This document shows, in pieces, positions 26,241 to 35,652 of a stretch of DNA of 64,000 bases. A program made the position numbers and the translations under genes. The notes beneath the pieces are model-generated. The model did not search any database, was not told where the DNA came from, and saw only the letters and a list, made by a program, of their open reading frames with translations. Each line of letters starts with the position of its first letter. Position 1 is the stretch's first letter. Where the stretch lies: positions 1 to 64,000 of the forward strand of contig NZ_PHSN01000005.1 in the NCBI RefSeq assembly GCF_002871005.1, given 5' to 3'. This stretch comes from Acidimangrovimonas sediminis. Lineage in GTDB: Bacteria; Pseudomonadota; Alphaproteobacteria; Rhodobacterales; Rhodobacteraceae.

Positions 26241-28382
26241 TCAGCGGTCGCGCGGCGGCTTGCCCTTGCGCGGGCCGCCGCGGGCGACCTTGTCGCCGCC
26301 GGCACCGGGTTTGGCGCCGAACTTGGCCCCCGGCTTGGCGCCGAACTTGGAGCCCGGTTTCCCGCCGAACTTGCCTGCGGGCTTGTCGCCGAACTTGCCT
26401 GTGGGTTTTCCGGTCGGCTTTCCTGCGGGCTTGCCCTTCGGGCGGTCGCCGTCAAAGCTTCCGGGCGCCGCGCCGTATTTCGCGCGGGGTTTGGTGGTGC
26501 CCTCGAAATCCTCGCGCGAGAGGCGGCGGTTGGAGAATGCGGCATCGCGCGGCGCGCGGCGCTCGGGGCGTTCGGCCGGGGCCTCGTCGCGCGGCGCGGG
26601 GCGTTCGGCGCGGGCGGGCTCCCGCTCGGGCCGTGGGGGCGCGTCCTCGCGCCGGGGTTTCTTCCACGGCTTGTCCGGGCCTCCGCCCTCACCGTCACGC
26701 GGGCGGCGGGGTTTGGGACCATCATGGCGGGGACCGCCCTGACGCGGACCACGGTCGCCCGGGCGTCCCGGCTGGCGTTCGCCCCGCGGCGTTCCGGTGC
26801 GGGGGCCGAGATCCGGCGCCGCGTCCAGTGCGCTGAGGCGGATGTTGTCGTCCAGCGTCTCGCCGGCCTCGACCAGTGCCAGAAGCTTGGGGGCGGCGGC
26901 CTCGGCGATCTCGACGAAGGTCTGGGTGTCCTGCACCCGGATCGCGCCCACGTCCGACCGCCCGAGGTCGGATTTGCGCAGCAGCATCGGCAGCAGCCAG
27001 CGCGGCTCCGCCCGGTCGTCGCGCCCGACCGAGAGCGCGAACCAGCGGCTGGGACCGAAATCCACATGCTCACGCTTCGGCCCGGCATCGGGGGGCAGCA
27101 GGTCCTCGGGTGCGCCGTTCTTGGCCTGGTGCGACCGCAGCCAGGCCGCCGCGATCGCCTCGGGCGCGTGCACGGCCAGCAGGCGGGCGGCGAAATCGGC
27201 CTCGGCCTCAGTGGGCAGCGTGGTCAGCGCCGGGTCGTTGAGCAGCCGCTCCTCGTCCTTCGCGACGATCTCGTCGGCCGAGGGGGGCACGTCCCATTCC
27301 GCGTCGATCTTGGCCCAGTTCAGCAGGCGCTGCGCCTTCTTGATTTCGCGGGGGCCCACGATCAGCGCCGAGATCCCCTTGCGACCGGCGCGGCCGGTGC
27401 GGCCCGAGCGGTGCAGGAGGCTTTCGGTGTTCGACGGCAGGTCGGCGTGGATCACGAGGCTCAGGCCCGGAAGGTCGATGCCGCGGGCGGCCACGTCGGT
27501 CGCCACGCAGACCCGGGCGCGGCCATCGCGCATCGCCTGAAGGGCGTGGCTGCGCTCTGCCTGGCTGAGCTCGCCCGACAGCGTCACCACCGACAGGCCC
27601 CGGTTCGACAGACGGGCCGACAGGTGGTTCACCGCGGCGCGGGTGTTGGCGAAGATGATCGCCCCCTCGGCATCGTGGTAGCGCAGGAGGTTGAAGATCG
27701 CATGGTCGCGGTCCGAGGCCGCGACACGCAGCGCCCGGTAGCTGATGTCGGCGTGCTGCTGGCCCTTGTCGCGGGTGTCGACACGCTGGGCATCCTTCTG
27801 GAAATCCCCCGCCAGCTTGGCGATCATCGGCGAGACGGTGGCCGAGAACAGGAGCGTGCGGCGTTCCTCAGGCGCGGTGCCGAGGATGAATTCGAGGTCT
27901 TCGCGGAAGCCGAGGTCGAGCATCTCGTCCGCCTCGTCCAGCACCACGGCGCGGATGTCCGACAGATCCAGCGCGCCGCGCTCGATATGGTCGCGCAGAC
28001 GCCCGGGGGTGCCGACGACGATGTGGCTGCCACGCTCCAGCGCGCGGCGTTCGTTGCGCGGATCCATGCCGCCGACGCAGGAGGTCACCTGTGCCCCGGT
28101 TTTGGCGTAAAGCCAGCGCAGTTCCTGCATCACCTGGAAGGCCAGCTCGCGCGTCGGCGCGATGATCAGGCCAAGCGGCGTGGCGGCGGGGCCGAACTGG
28201 TGGTTCTCGCCCAGCAGGGTGGGGGCGAGGGCCAGCCCGAAGCCCACGGTCTTGCCCGACCCGGTCTGCGCCGAGACGAGCAGGTCCTGGCCTTCGAGGG
28301 CGGGGGCGATGACGGCCTCCTGCACCGGGGTCAGGGTGGCGTAACCGCGCTCGGAAAGCGCCTCGGAGAGGGGGGGAAGCAT
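26241..28382 (-). CDS. DEAD-box RNA helicase with DbpA-like domain and long basic tail
   Basis: RNA helicase of 713 residues. The core has motif I AQTGSGKT (38-45), PTRELAFQ, TPGRLRDHIE, DEAD at 149-152, SAT, and HRSGRTGRAGRKG. After a linker, DRAEPRWLLPMLLRKSDLG...AIRVQDTQTFVEI (about 465-510) matches the DbpA-type RNA-binding domain. The last 190 residues are low-complexity Arg/Pro/Gly then KPxGKFG repeats, likely disordered and RNA-binding. The ATG at 28382 gives the normal helicase start MLPPLSEAL. The open frame reaching into the 8-bp repeat array is not considered coding. It is the second DEAD-box helicase within 9 kb. Confidence 0.9.
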   Translation of the reverse strand: MLPPLSEALSERGYATLTPVQEAVIAPALEGQDLLVSAQTGSGKTVGFGLALAPTLLGENHQFGPAATPLGLIIAPTRELAFQVMQELRWLYAKTGAQVTSCVGGMDPRNERRALERGSHIVVGTPGRLRDHIERGALDLSDIRAVVLDEADEMLDLGFREDLEFILGTAPEERRTLLFSATVSPMIAKLAGDFQKDAQRVDTRDKGQQHADISYRALRVAASDRDHAIFNLLRYHDAEGAIIFANTRAAVNHLSARLSNRGLSVVTLSGELSQAERSHALQAMRDGRARVCVATDVAARGIDLPGLSLVIHADLPSNTESLLHRSGRTGRAGRKGISALIVGPREIKKAQRLLNWAKIDAEWDVPPSADEIVAKDEERLLNDPALTTLPTEAEADFAARLLAVHAPEAIAAAWLRSHQAKNGAPEDLLPPDAGPKREHVDFGPSRWFALSVGRDDRAEPRWLLPMLLRKSDLGRSDVGAIRVQDTQTFVEIAEAAAPKLLALVEAGETLDDNIRLSALDAAPDLGPRTGTPRGERQPGRPGDRGPRQGGPRHDGPKPRRPRDGEGGGPDKPWKKPRREDAPPRPEREPARAERPAPRDEAPAERPERRAPRDAAFSNRRLSREDFEGTTKPRAKYGAAPGSFDGDRPKGKPAGKPTGKPTGKFGDKPAGKFGGKPGSKFGAKPGAKFGAKPGAGGDKVARGGPRKGKPPRDR

Positions 28383-28504
28383 GGGAAAGTGTCCGTGGAA
28401 GGGGCGGCGACGTGGCCGGGGTGGTGCGGAAAGAGGGCTTCCTAGCCGAAACTGCAGAGAAAGGAAAGGCCGCGTTTCACCGCGGCGGGGGCATGGCGCG
28501 CGGC

Positions 28505-28560
28505 AGGTGCGTTGAAACGCACCTTGCGAAGCCGGACGGGGCAGGGTGCGTTTCAACGCC
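28505..28560. repeat. Pair of GTGCGTT palindromes beside the 8-bp array
   Basis: AGGTGCGTT-GA-AACGCACCT (28505-28524) is a perfect 9-base-arm palindrome. A reverse-oriented, cut copy GGGTGCGTTTCAACGCC lies at 28544-28560, immediately before the 8-bp tandem array. Both resemble the hairpin after the RhlE-type helicase at 20818. They lie upstream of the second helicase gene. Confidence 0.7.
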
Positions 28561-28704
28561 TTCACGCCTTCACGCCTTCACGCCTTCACGCCTTCACGCC
28601 TTCACGCCTTCACGCCTTCACGCCTTCACGCCTTCACGCCTTCACGCCTTCACGCCTTCACGCCTTCACGCCTTCACGCCTTCACGCCTTCACGCCTTCA
28701 CGCC
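28561..28704. repeat. Simple tandem repeat TTCACGCC x18
   Basis: Exactly 144 bases made of 18 perfect copies of the 8-base unit TTCACGCC, with no substitution. It occupies the 383-base gap between the LysR stop and the DEAD-box helicase start, about 180 bases upstream of the helicase ATG. A perfect array of this size is prone to slipped-strand change in copy number. The unit is not a multiple of three, but no credible gene reads through it, so any effect would be on promoter spacing or transcript structure. Confidence 0.97.
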
Positions 28705-28765
28705 GCGCCCCGGTGTGCGGTCCCGGTCCGGGCATCCGACCGCTGGCCCTTCGCGGCGGTGCGCC

Positions 28766-29707
28766 TCAGGTGCCGGGGTCGGGGCGGGCGAGGAAACTTC
28801 GGTGCAGCGCCAGCAATTGCATCGCGACCGGCGGCAGCACCCGGTGACGGGCGCGCAGCAGCAGGTAGGGGTCGATCTCCAGCGGGTCGTGCAGCGGCAG
28901 ACGGGCGAAGCGGGCGCCGACGCGTTCGCTGAGCACGAGGTTCGTCACCTCGCGGCTCATCGCGGCGATGGAATCTGTGTCGGCCAGCAGCGCGATGATC
29001 ACCAGGAGCGACGACGTGGTCGTCACGTCGCGCGGCGCCGGGCATCCGGCAGCGGCGAAGGCGGCATCCACCGCGGTGCGGATCGGCGCGCCGCGCTGCT
29101 GCAGGATCCAGGGAAACCCCGCAAGATCAGGCAGCACGACCGCGCCGCGTCCCGCCATCGGGTGTCCGGCCCGCACCAGCAGGGTGCCGACCTCGTGACG
29201 CGCGGGCTCTACCTCGAAATCGGCGCTGTCGTGGTCGGGCGGGATCCGCGCCAGCGCGAAGTCTAGATCGCCCCGCGCCAGTGCCGGCACCAGCGCTGTC
29301 GACGGCCCCACCTCGACCGAGATCTCGACCCCCGGGGCCTCCTGCTTCAGGGCCCGGATCGCCGGCACCACGTAGCCGAGCGCGGGCCCCGTCACCGCCC
29401 CCACGCGCACCCGACCCGAGCGCCCTTCGCGGAAGTCGCGCATCTCGCGCGCCATGTCGTTGAGCTCCAGCACCACCCGCTCGGCCCGCCGCGCCACCAG
29501 CGCGCCAGCGGGCGTGGGCTCCATCCCCTTCGGCGTGCGCTCGAACAGCGGCACGCCGATCATCCGCTCCAGCTCGGCCAGCATGCGCGAGGCGGCGGGC
29601 TGGGTGATCTGGCAGCTCTGCGCCGCGATCTGCAATTGCCCATGCGCCGCGATCGCCGCGATCAGCCGGGCCTGGACAGGGCGGAGGTTGGTCAGGTGTT
29701 CAGCCAT
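28766..29707 (-). CDS. LysR-family regulator, divergent from the sugar operon
   Basis: Transcription regulator of 313 residues. The N-terminal winged helix is LTNLRPVQARLIAAIAAHG then LQIAAQSCQITQPAASRMLAEL, followed by FERTPKGMEPTPAG. The C-terminal effector domain (about 95-295) has the LysR substrate-binding pattern. Its position, divergent from chvE with nested dyads between, is that of the galactose/arabinose regulator GbpR of Agrobacterium, so it probably responds to a sugar and controls the operon. The start is uncertain: ATGs at 29707, 29713 and 29737 and a GTG at 29764 are all in frame, none with a strong ribosome site. Only the GTG has AGGA upstream. Confidence 0.85.
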   Translation of the reverse strand: MAEHLTNLRPVQARLIAAIAAHGQLQIAAQSCQITQPAASRMLAELERMIGVPLFERTPKGMEPTPAGALVARRAERVVLELNDMAREMRDFREGRSGRVRVGAVTGPALGYVVPAIRALKQEAPGVEISVEVGPSTALVPALARGDLDFALARIPPDHDSADFEVEPARHEVGTLLVRAGHPMAGRGAVVLPDLAGFPWILQQRGAPIRTAVDAAFAAAGCPAPRDVTTTSSLLVIIALLADTDSIAAMSREVTNLVLSERVGARFARLPLHDPLEIDPYLLLRARHRVLPPVAMQLLALHRSFLARPDPGT

Positions 29708-29711
29708 GAGC

Positions 29712-29759
29712 ATACCATTTGGATCATGCAGTGACATGATATTGGTATTTGAATGGTAT
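29712..29759. promoter_or_regulatory. Nested dyads, putative LysR operator of the sugar operon
   Basis: Two inverted repeats share nearly the same centre: ATACCAT (29712-29718) with ATGGTAT (29753-29759), and ATCATG-CAGTGA-CATGAT (29723-29740). The site overlaps the start region of the LysR gene, as expected for autorepression plus activation of the divergent chvE operon. This is inference from position and symmetry. Confidence 0.5.
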
Positions 29760-29839
29760 GTCACCTGGCGCTAATCCTGAGTCGTGCCCGAAAAGCGGGC
29801 CCGGGGCGTGGAGGCGTTCCGGACACTGGGAGGACATCT

Positions 29840-30904
29840 ATGAAACTCATGCATTTCGCGGGGGCTCTCGCGATCGGTCTCGGTACGTTTGCGGCCCAGG
29901 CGCCGGCGCAGGACAAGGGCACTATCGGCATCGCCATGCCGACCAAGAGCTCGGCCCGCTGGATCGCCGACGGCGACAACATGGTGAAGCTGTTCCAGAA
30001 GGAAGGCTACAAGACCGACCTCCAGTACGGCGAGGATGACATTCCGAACCAGCTGGCGCAGATCGAGAACATGATCACCAAGGGCGACAAGGTCCTCGTG
30101 ATCGCCGCCATCGACGGCACCACCCTGTCGAACGCGCTGGACAATGCCGCCGCCTCGGGGATCAAGGTCATCGCCTACGACCGTCTGATCAAGGACAGCC
30201 CGAACGTCGACTATTACGCCACCTTCGACAACTTCAAGGTCGGCGTCCTGCAGGCGGATTCGCTGGTCGAGGGCCTCAAGCAGCGCTTTCCCGACGTGAA
30301 GCCGTGGAATGTCGAGCTGTTCGGCGGCTCGCCCGACGACAACAACAGCTACTTCTTCTACAACGGCGCTATGTCGGTGCTGAAGCCGCTGATCGACAAG
30401 GGCGACATCAAGATCGTGTCCGGACAGATGGGCATGGACAAGGTGGGCACGCTGCGCTGGGACGGCGCGGTCGCGCAGGCGCGGATGGATAACCTTCTGT
30501 CGGCCTATTACACCGACAAGCATGTGAACGGCGTGCTGTCGCCCTACGACGGGCTGTCGATCGGGATCATCTCGTCGCTCAAGGGCGTGGGCTATGGCTC
30601 GGGCGATCTGAAGATGCCGATCATCACCGGCCAGGACGCCGAGGTCCCCTCGGTCAAGGCAATCGAACGCGGCGACCAGTATTCGACCGTGTTCAAGGAC
30701 ACCCGTGAACTGGCTGCGGTCACCGTCAAGATGGTCGACGCCATGGAAACCGGCAAGGACGTGCCGGTGAACGACACCAAGACCTACAATAACGGCGTCA
30801 AGGTGGTGCCCAGCTACCTGCTGCCGCCCAAGCTGGTGACGAAGGAGAACTACTCCAAGGTTCTCGTCGACTCCGGGTACTACAAGGCCGATCAGCTGAA
30901 GTAA
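29840..30904 (+). CDS. chvE: Multiple-sugar-binding periplasmic protein ChvE
   Basis: Periplasmic binding protein of 354 residues. The signal peptide is about [23 protein letters not shown], and the mature protein starts near [22 protein letters not shown], the ChvE/XylF-type first domain. [20 protein letters not shown] and [10 protein letters not shown] are hinge and sugar-site regions typical of ChvE, which binds arabinose, galactose, glucose and xylose. The ATG at 29840 follows GGGAGGA. It is the first gene of an 11-gene sugar operon. A 12-bp stem lies between it and the ATPase gene, which would let the binding protein be made in excess. Confidence 0.93.
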   Translation: MKLMHFAGALAIGLGTFAAQAPAQDKGTIGIAMPTKSSARWIADGDNMVKLFQKEGYKTDLQYGEDDIPNQLAQIENMITKGDKVLVIAAIDGTTLSNALDNAAASGIKVIAYDRLIKDSPNVDYYATFDNFKVGVLQADSLVEGLKQRFPDVKPWNVELFGGSPDDNNSYFFYNGAMSVLKPLIDKGDIKIVSGQMGMDKVGTLRWDGAVAQARMDNLLSAYYTDKHVNGVLSPYDGLSIGIISSLKGVGYGSGDLKMPIITGQDAEVPSVKAIERGDQYSTVFKDTRELAAVTVKMVDAMETGKDVPVNDTKTYNNGVKVVPSYLLPPKLVTKENYSKVLVDSGYYKADQLK

Positions 30905-30940
30905 GCGATCCGCCGGGCCGGTCCTGCCGAACCTCCTCCT

Positions 30941-30981
30941 CGTCATCGGCGCAAGAGCGTGGCGCGCACGCGCCGATGACG
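30941..30981. promoter_or_regulatory. Intercistronic stem-loop between chvE and gguA
   Basis: Perfect 12-base arms CGTCATCGGCGC (30941-30952) and GCGCCGATGACG (30970-30981) with a 17-base loop, no T-run. Such hairpins between binding-protein and transporter genes commonly protect the upstream message or partly stop transcription, giving more binding protein than channel. Confidence 0.6.
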
Positions 30982-31032
30982 GCGGGGCCGGTCCCCCTTT
31001 ATTCCAGGTGAAGTCCAACAAGAGAGGTCAGA

Positions 31033-32550
31033 ATGACCCCGATCCTCGAGATGCGCGGCATCACCAAGACCTTTCCGGGCGTCAAGGCGCTGGATGACGT
31101 CAGTTTCAAGGTCATGCCGGGCGAGATCCACGCGATCTGCGGCGAGAACGGCGCCGGCAAGTCGACCCTGATGAAGGTGCTTTCTGGCGTCTATCCGCAC
31201 GGCACCTACGAGGGCGAGATCTTCTACGAAGGCGAACCGATGGCCTTCTCGGGGATCCACGACAGCGAGGCCCGCGGCATCATCATCATTCACCAGGAGC
31301 TGGCGCTGGTGCCGCTCCTGTCGATCGCCGAGAACATCTTTCTCGGCAACGAGCGCGCCTCGGGCGGTGTCATCAACTGGCACGAGACGATGCAGCGCAC
31401 GCAGGCCCTGCTCAGGAAGGTCGGCCTGACCGAGGCGCCGGGCACGATGGTCGACAAGATCGGCGTCGGCAAGCAGCAGCTGGTCGAGATCGCCAAGGCG
31501 CTGTCGAAGGACGTGAAGCTTCTGATCCTCGACGAGCCCACCGCGGCCCTGCAGGAGAACGATTCGCGCAAGCTTCTCGACCTGATGCTGGAGCTGAAGG
31601 CGCAGGGCGTGACCTCGATCATCATCTCGCACAAGCTCAACGAGGTGCGTTACGTGGCCGACACCGTGACGGTGATCCGCGATGGCCGCACCGTGGGCAC
31701 CCGCGACGCCCATGCGGGGCTGAGCGAGAACGACATCGTGCGCGACATGGTGGGCCGCGACATGACCCACCGCTTCCCCGACCGCACGCCCAAGATCGGC
31801 GAGCTGCTGCTGGAGGTGGCGGACTGGAACGTCTGGCACCCCGAGCACAAGGACCGCAAGGTGATCGAGGACATCTCGTTCAACGTCCGCGCGGGCGAGG
31901 TGGTGGGGATTGCCGGCCTCATGGGCTCGGGCCGCACCGAGCTGGCGATGTCGATCTTCGGGCAGAGCTGGGGCCGAAACATCTCGGGCAACGTGAAGCT
32001 GCGCGGCAAGCCGATCGACGTCTCGAAGGTCGACCGGGCGATCGCTGCGGGGCTGAGCTACGTGACCGAGGACCGCAAGGCGCTGGGCCTGATCCTCGAC
32101 GAGACGATCAAGTTCAACACCTCGCTCGCCCGGCTGGAGGCGGTGTCGAAGAACGGCATCCTCGACGACATGCGCGACACCGAGGTAGCGGAACGCTACC
32201 GCAAGGCCATGCGCACCCGCACGCCGGGCGTGTTTCAGAAGGTGAGCAACCTGTCGGGCGGCAACCAGCAGAAGGTCGTTCTGGCCAAGTGGCTGTTCAC
32301 CGAACCCGAGGTGCTGATCCTCGACGAGCCCACCCGCGGCATCGACGTCGGCGCGAAATACGAGATCTATACCATCATCAACGAGCTGGCCGCACAGGGG
32401 AAGGGCGTCGTCGTCATCTCCTCGGAGATGCCCGAACTTCTGGGCATGTGCGACCGCATCTACGTCATGAACGAAGGCAGCTTCGTGGGCGAGATGCCCG
32501 CGGCAGAGGCCAGCCAGGAGCGCATCATGTCGCTCATCGTCACCGAGTGA
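31033..32550 (+). CDS. gguA: Sugar ABC transporter ATPase GguA
   Basis: Double ATPase of 505 residues for monosaccharide import. The first cassette has Walker A GENGAGKS (37-44), signature [13 protein letters not shown] and Walker [13 protein letters not shown]. The second has the degenerate Walker [11 protein letters not shown] usual in the XylG/MglA family, signature [15 protein letters not shown] and [19 protein letters not shown]. Cytoplasmic face of the importer, working with ChvE and GguB. An AGAGAGGTCAGA site precedes the ATG. Confidence 0.95.
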   Translation: MTPILEMRGITKTFPGVKALDDVSFKVMPGEIHAICGENGAGKSTLMKVLSGVYPHGTYEGEIFYEGEPMAFSGIHDSEARGIIIIHQELALVPLLSIAENIFLGNERASGGVINWHETMQRTQALLRKVGLTEAPGTMVDKIGVGKQQLVEIAKALSKDVKLLILDEPTAALQENDSRKLLDLMLELKAQGVTSIIISHKLNEVRYVADTVTVIRDGRTVGTRDAHAGLSENDIVRDMVGRDMTHRFPDRTPKIGELLLEVADWNVWHPEHKDRKVIEDISFNVRAGEVVGIAGLMGSGRTELAMSIFGQSWGRNISGNVKLRGKPIDVSKVDRAIAAGLSYVTEDRKALGLILDETIKFNTSLARLEAVSKNGILDDMRDTEVAERYRKAMRTRTPGVFQKVSNLSGGNQQKVVLAKWLFTEPEVLILDEPTRGIDVGAKYEIYTIINELAAQGKGVVVISSEMPELLGMCDRIYVMNEGSFVGEMPAAEASQERIMSLIVTE

Positions 32551-32560
32551 GGGCACGAGA

Positions 32561-33823
32561 ATGACCACCGAAACCCAAACGCCGGCGGATGAACAGACGG
32601 GCGGCCAGACGTCGGGGCAGACCACGATGTCGATCGGCAGCTACCTGACGCATCACCTGCGCGACTACGGCCTGCTGTTCGCGCTGATCGTCATCATGGT
32701 GTTCTTCCAGGCGATGACCCACGGCACGCTGATGCGGCCGGTGAACATCACCAACCTGTTCCTGCAGAACAGCTATATCATCATCATGGCGCTGGGGATG
32801 CTCATCGTCATCGTCGCGGGCCACATCGACCTGTCGGTCGGGTCGGTGATGGGCTTCATCGGGGCATTTGCCGCGGTGATGATCGTCAACTACGACCTCC
32901 CGGTGCTGGTCACCGTGCCGGCCGCGCTGATCCTCGGCGGGCTGATCGGGGCGGCGCAGGGCTATTGGGTCGCCTACTGGAAGATCCCGTCCTTCATCGT
33001 GACACTGGCAGGGATGCTGGTGTTCCGCGGCGCCTCGCTCCTGCTGCTGAACGGCCAGTCGGTCGGGCCTTTCCCGCGCAACTTCCAGCTGCTGTCGACC
33101 GGGTTCATCCCCGACATCCTGCCGCGTGCCGCGACCAAGCCGCTGGCCACCGCCGTGGGCTCGTTCAACTTCAACGTCCTCGCCATGGGCGTCGGGATCA
33201 TCCTGGCCATGGCGATCGTCTACCTCGGCATGCGGGCCCGCGCCCGCGCCCGGCAATACGGGATGGAGGGGGAGCCCGCCGCCTTCTTCTGGGTGCGCAA
33301 CATCATCGTCATCGGCGCGCTTCTGTTCCTGACCTTCAAGCTGGCCACCTTCCGGGGCTTCCCGAACGTCCTCGTCACCATGGGCATCCTGATCGCGATC
33401 TATGCCTTCGTGACCGAGAACACGACGCTGGGCCGCCGGATCTACGCGCTCGGCGGCAACGTCAAGGCCGCGAAGCTGTCGGGGATCAAGACCGAGCGGC
33501 TGACCTTCTTTGCCTTCGTCAACATGGGCGTTCTGGCGGCGCTGGCGGGTCTCATCTTCGCCGCGCGCCTCAACACCGCGACGCCCAAGGCGGGCTTCGG
33601 GATGGAGCTTGACGTGATCGCGGCCGTGTTCATCGGCGGAGCGTCGATGTCGGGCGGGGTCGGCAAGATCGTCGGCGCGGTCGTCGGTGCCTTCATCATG
33701 GGCGTCATGAACAACGGCATGTCGATCATGGGTATCGGCATCGACTATCAGCAGATGATCAAGGGCCTGGTGCTGCTCGCCGCCGTGATCTTCGACGTCT
33801 ACAACAAGCAGAAGCAGGGCTGA
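32561..33823 (+). CDS. gguB: Sugar ABC transporter permease GguB
   Basis: Inner-membrane channel of 420 residues with about ten hydrophobic segments after a polar, Thr/Gln-rich N-terminal tail of about 25 residues. Family marks are IVAGHIDLSVGSVMGFIGA, PSFIVTLAGMLVFRGASLLL and GGNVKAAKLSGI, with GGASMSGGVGKIVGAVVGAFIMGVMNNGMS near the end. It starts 10 bases after gguA. Together with ChvE and GguA it completes a broad pentose/hexose importer. Confidence 0.95.
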   Translation: MTTETQTPADEQTGGQTSGQTTMSIGSYLTHHLRDYGLLFALIVIMVFFQAMTHGTLMRPVNITNLFLQNSYIIIMALGMLIVIVAGHIDLSVGSVMGFIGAFAAVMIVNYDLPVLVTVPAALILGGLIGAAQGYWVAYWKIPSFIVTLAGMLVFRGASLLLLNGQSVGPFPRNFQLLSTGFIPDILPRAATKPLATAVGSFNFNVLAMGVGIILAMAIVYLGMRARARARQYGMEGEPAAFFWVRNIIVIGALLFLTFKLATFRGFPNVLVTMGILIAIYAFVTENTTLGRRIYALGGNVKAAKLSGIKTERLTFFAFVNMGVLAALAGLIFAARLNTATPKAGFGMELDVIAAVFIGGASMSGGVGKIVGAVVGAFIMGVMNNGMSIMGIGIDYQQMIKGLVLLAAVIFDVYNKQKQG

Positions 33824-33864
33824 GCCCTGTCTGCCAACCCGCGCATCCGCGCAAGGGGGCTGCA

Positions 33865-35652
33865 ATGACTTCGCCACTCGAGACCGGGTTCAAGCCCGCA
33901 CCCTGGCCGCGGCGCCTGCGGTCGCAGGAATGGTACGCCGGCCAGTCGCGCGACACGATCTATCACCGCGGCTGGCTCAAGAACCAGGGCTACCCGCACG
34001 ACCTGTTCGACGGCCGCCCGATCATCGGGATCCTGAACACCTGGTCGGACCTTACGCCCTGCAACGGCCACCTGCGCGAGCTGGCCGAGAAGGTGAAGGC
34101 CGGCGTGTGGGAGGCCGGCGGCTTCCCGGTGGAGGTCCCCGTCTTCTCGGCCTCCGAGAACACCTTTCGCCCCACGGCGATGATGTTCCGCAACCTCGCC
34201 GCCATGGCGGTGGAGGAGGCGATCCGGGGCCAGCCGGTGGACGGTGTCGTGCTCATGGTCGGCTGCGACAAGACCACGCCGAGCCTGATGATGGGAGCGG
34301 CGTCGTGCGATCTGCCCGCCATCGTGGTCTCGGGCGGGCCGATGCTGAACGGCTGGTTCCGCGGCGAGCGGATCGGCTCGGGCACCCACCTGTGGAAATT
34401 CTCCGAGGCCGTGAAGGCCGGCGAGATGACGCAGGACGAGTTCCTCGAGGCGGAGCAGGCGATGAGCCGCTCGTCGGGCACCTGCAACACCATGGGCACC
34501 GCGTCGACCATGGCCTCGATGGCCGAAGCTTTGGGCATGGCGCTGTCGGGCAACGCGGCGATCCCCGCGGTCGACAGCCGCCGCCGCACCATGAGTCAGG
34601 AAACCGGGCGCCGCATCGTGCAGATGGTCAAGGACGATCTGAAGCCCTCGGACATCATGACCAAGCAGGCGTTCGAGAACGCGATCCGCACCAACGGCGC
34701 GATCGGCGGGTCCACGAATGCCGTCGTGCACCTTCTGGCCATCGCGGGCCGGGTGGGGGTGGATGTCACCCTTGACGACTGGGACCGCTGCGGCCGCGAC
34801 GTGGCCACCATCGTGAACCTGATGCCGTCGGGCAAATATCTGATGGAGGAGTTCTTCTATGCCGGCGGCCTGCCTGCCGTGCTGCGCCGTCTGGGCGAGG
34901 CGGGGCTTTTGCACAAGGACGCGCTGACCGTATCCGGCGGCGCGATCTGGGACGAGGTGAAAACCGCGCTCAACCACAATGACGACGTGATCCTGCCGGT
35001 CGAGAAGGCGCTGACCCAGCAGGGCGGCATCGCCGTTCTGCGCGGCAACCTTGCGCCGGCGGGTGCGGTGCTGAAACCCTCGGCCGCGTCGCCGCATCTG
35101 CTGCAGCACCGTGGCCGGGCCGTCGTGTTCGAGGACATCGACGACTACAAGGCCAAGATCAACGACGACGCGCTGGACATCGACGAGACCTGCGTGATGG
35201 TGCTGAAGAACTGTGGCCCCAAGGGCTATCCGGGGATGGCCGAGGTCGGCAACATGGGCCTGCCGCCCAAGGTGCTGAAGAAGGGCATCACCGACATGGT
35301 CCGGATCTCGGACGCGCGCATGTCGGGCACCGCCTACGGCACCGTGGTCCTGCACACCTCGCCCGAGGCGGCGGCGGGCGGCCCGCTGGCCGTGGTGCAG
35401 ACCGGCGACATGATCGAGCTGGACGTGCCGGGCCGGCGCCTGCATCTGGACATCTCGGACGAGGAACTCGCCCGCCGTCTGGCGGCATGGACCCCGCCCG
35501 AGGATCCCTCGGCCGCGCTGGCGGTCACGCCGGGGGCAGGGGGCGGCTACGCCTGGCTGCACCAGGCCCATGTGCAGGGCGCCGACACCGGCGCCGACCT
35601 CGACTTCCTCAAGGGCTGCCGCGGCGCGCCGGTCGGAAAGGACGCCCACTGA
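33865..35652 (+). CDS. L-arabinonate dehydratase, IlvD/EDD family
   Basis: Fe-S dehydratase of 595 residues that turns L-arabinonate into L-2-keto-3-deoxyarabonate. The sequence is very close to the characterised Rhizobium leguminosarum enzyme as I remember it, for example RSQEWYAGQSRDTIYHRGWL and DLFDGRPIIGILNTWSDLTP. Cluster cysteines are Cys66 (TPCNGH), Cys134 (GCDKTTPS) and Cys207 (GTCNTMGT). MSGTAYGTVVLHTSPEAA carries the catalytic serine region. That rhizobial enzyme also accepts D-galactonate and D-fuconate, so here it may serve both the pentose and the hexose branch. Its stop shares a base with the next start (TGATG). Confidence 0.92.
   Translation: MTSPLETGFKPAPWPRRLRSQEWYAGQSRDTIYHRGWLKNQGYPHDLFDGRPIIGILNTWSDLTPCNGHLRELAEKVKAGVWEAGGFPVEVPVFSASENTFRPTAMMFRNLAAMAVEEAIRGQPVDGVVLMVGCDKTTPSLMMGAASCDLPAIVVSGGPMLNGWFRGERIGSGTHLWKFSEAVKAGEMTQDEFLEAEQAMSRSSGTCNTMGTASTMASMAEALGMALSGNAAIPAVDSRRRTMSQETGRRIVQMVKDDLKPSDIMTKQAFENAIRTNGAIGGSTNAVVHLLAIAGRVGVDVTLDDWDRCGRDVATIVNLMPSGKYLMEEFFYAGGLPAVLRRLGEAGLLHKDALTVSGGAIWDEVKTALNHNDDVILPVEKALTQQGGIAVLRGNLAPAGAVLKPSAASPHLLQHRGRAVVFEDIDDYKAKINDDALDIDETCVMVLKNCGPKGYPGMAEVGNMGLPPKVLKKGITDMVRISDARMSGTAYGTVVLHTSPEAAAGGPLAVVQTGDMIELDVPGRRLHLDISDEELARRLAAWTPPEDPSAALAVTPGAGGGYAWLHQAHVQGADTGADLDFLKGCRGAPVGKDAH

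Noticed and set aside
28561-28704. CRISPR-like array
   Set aside because: The repeats are only 8 bases and contiguous with no spacers. This is a simple tandem repeat.
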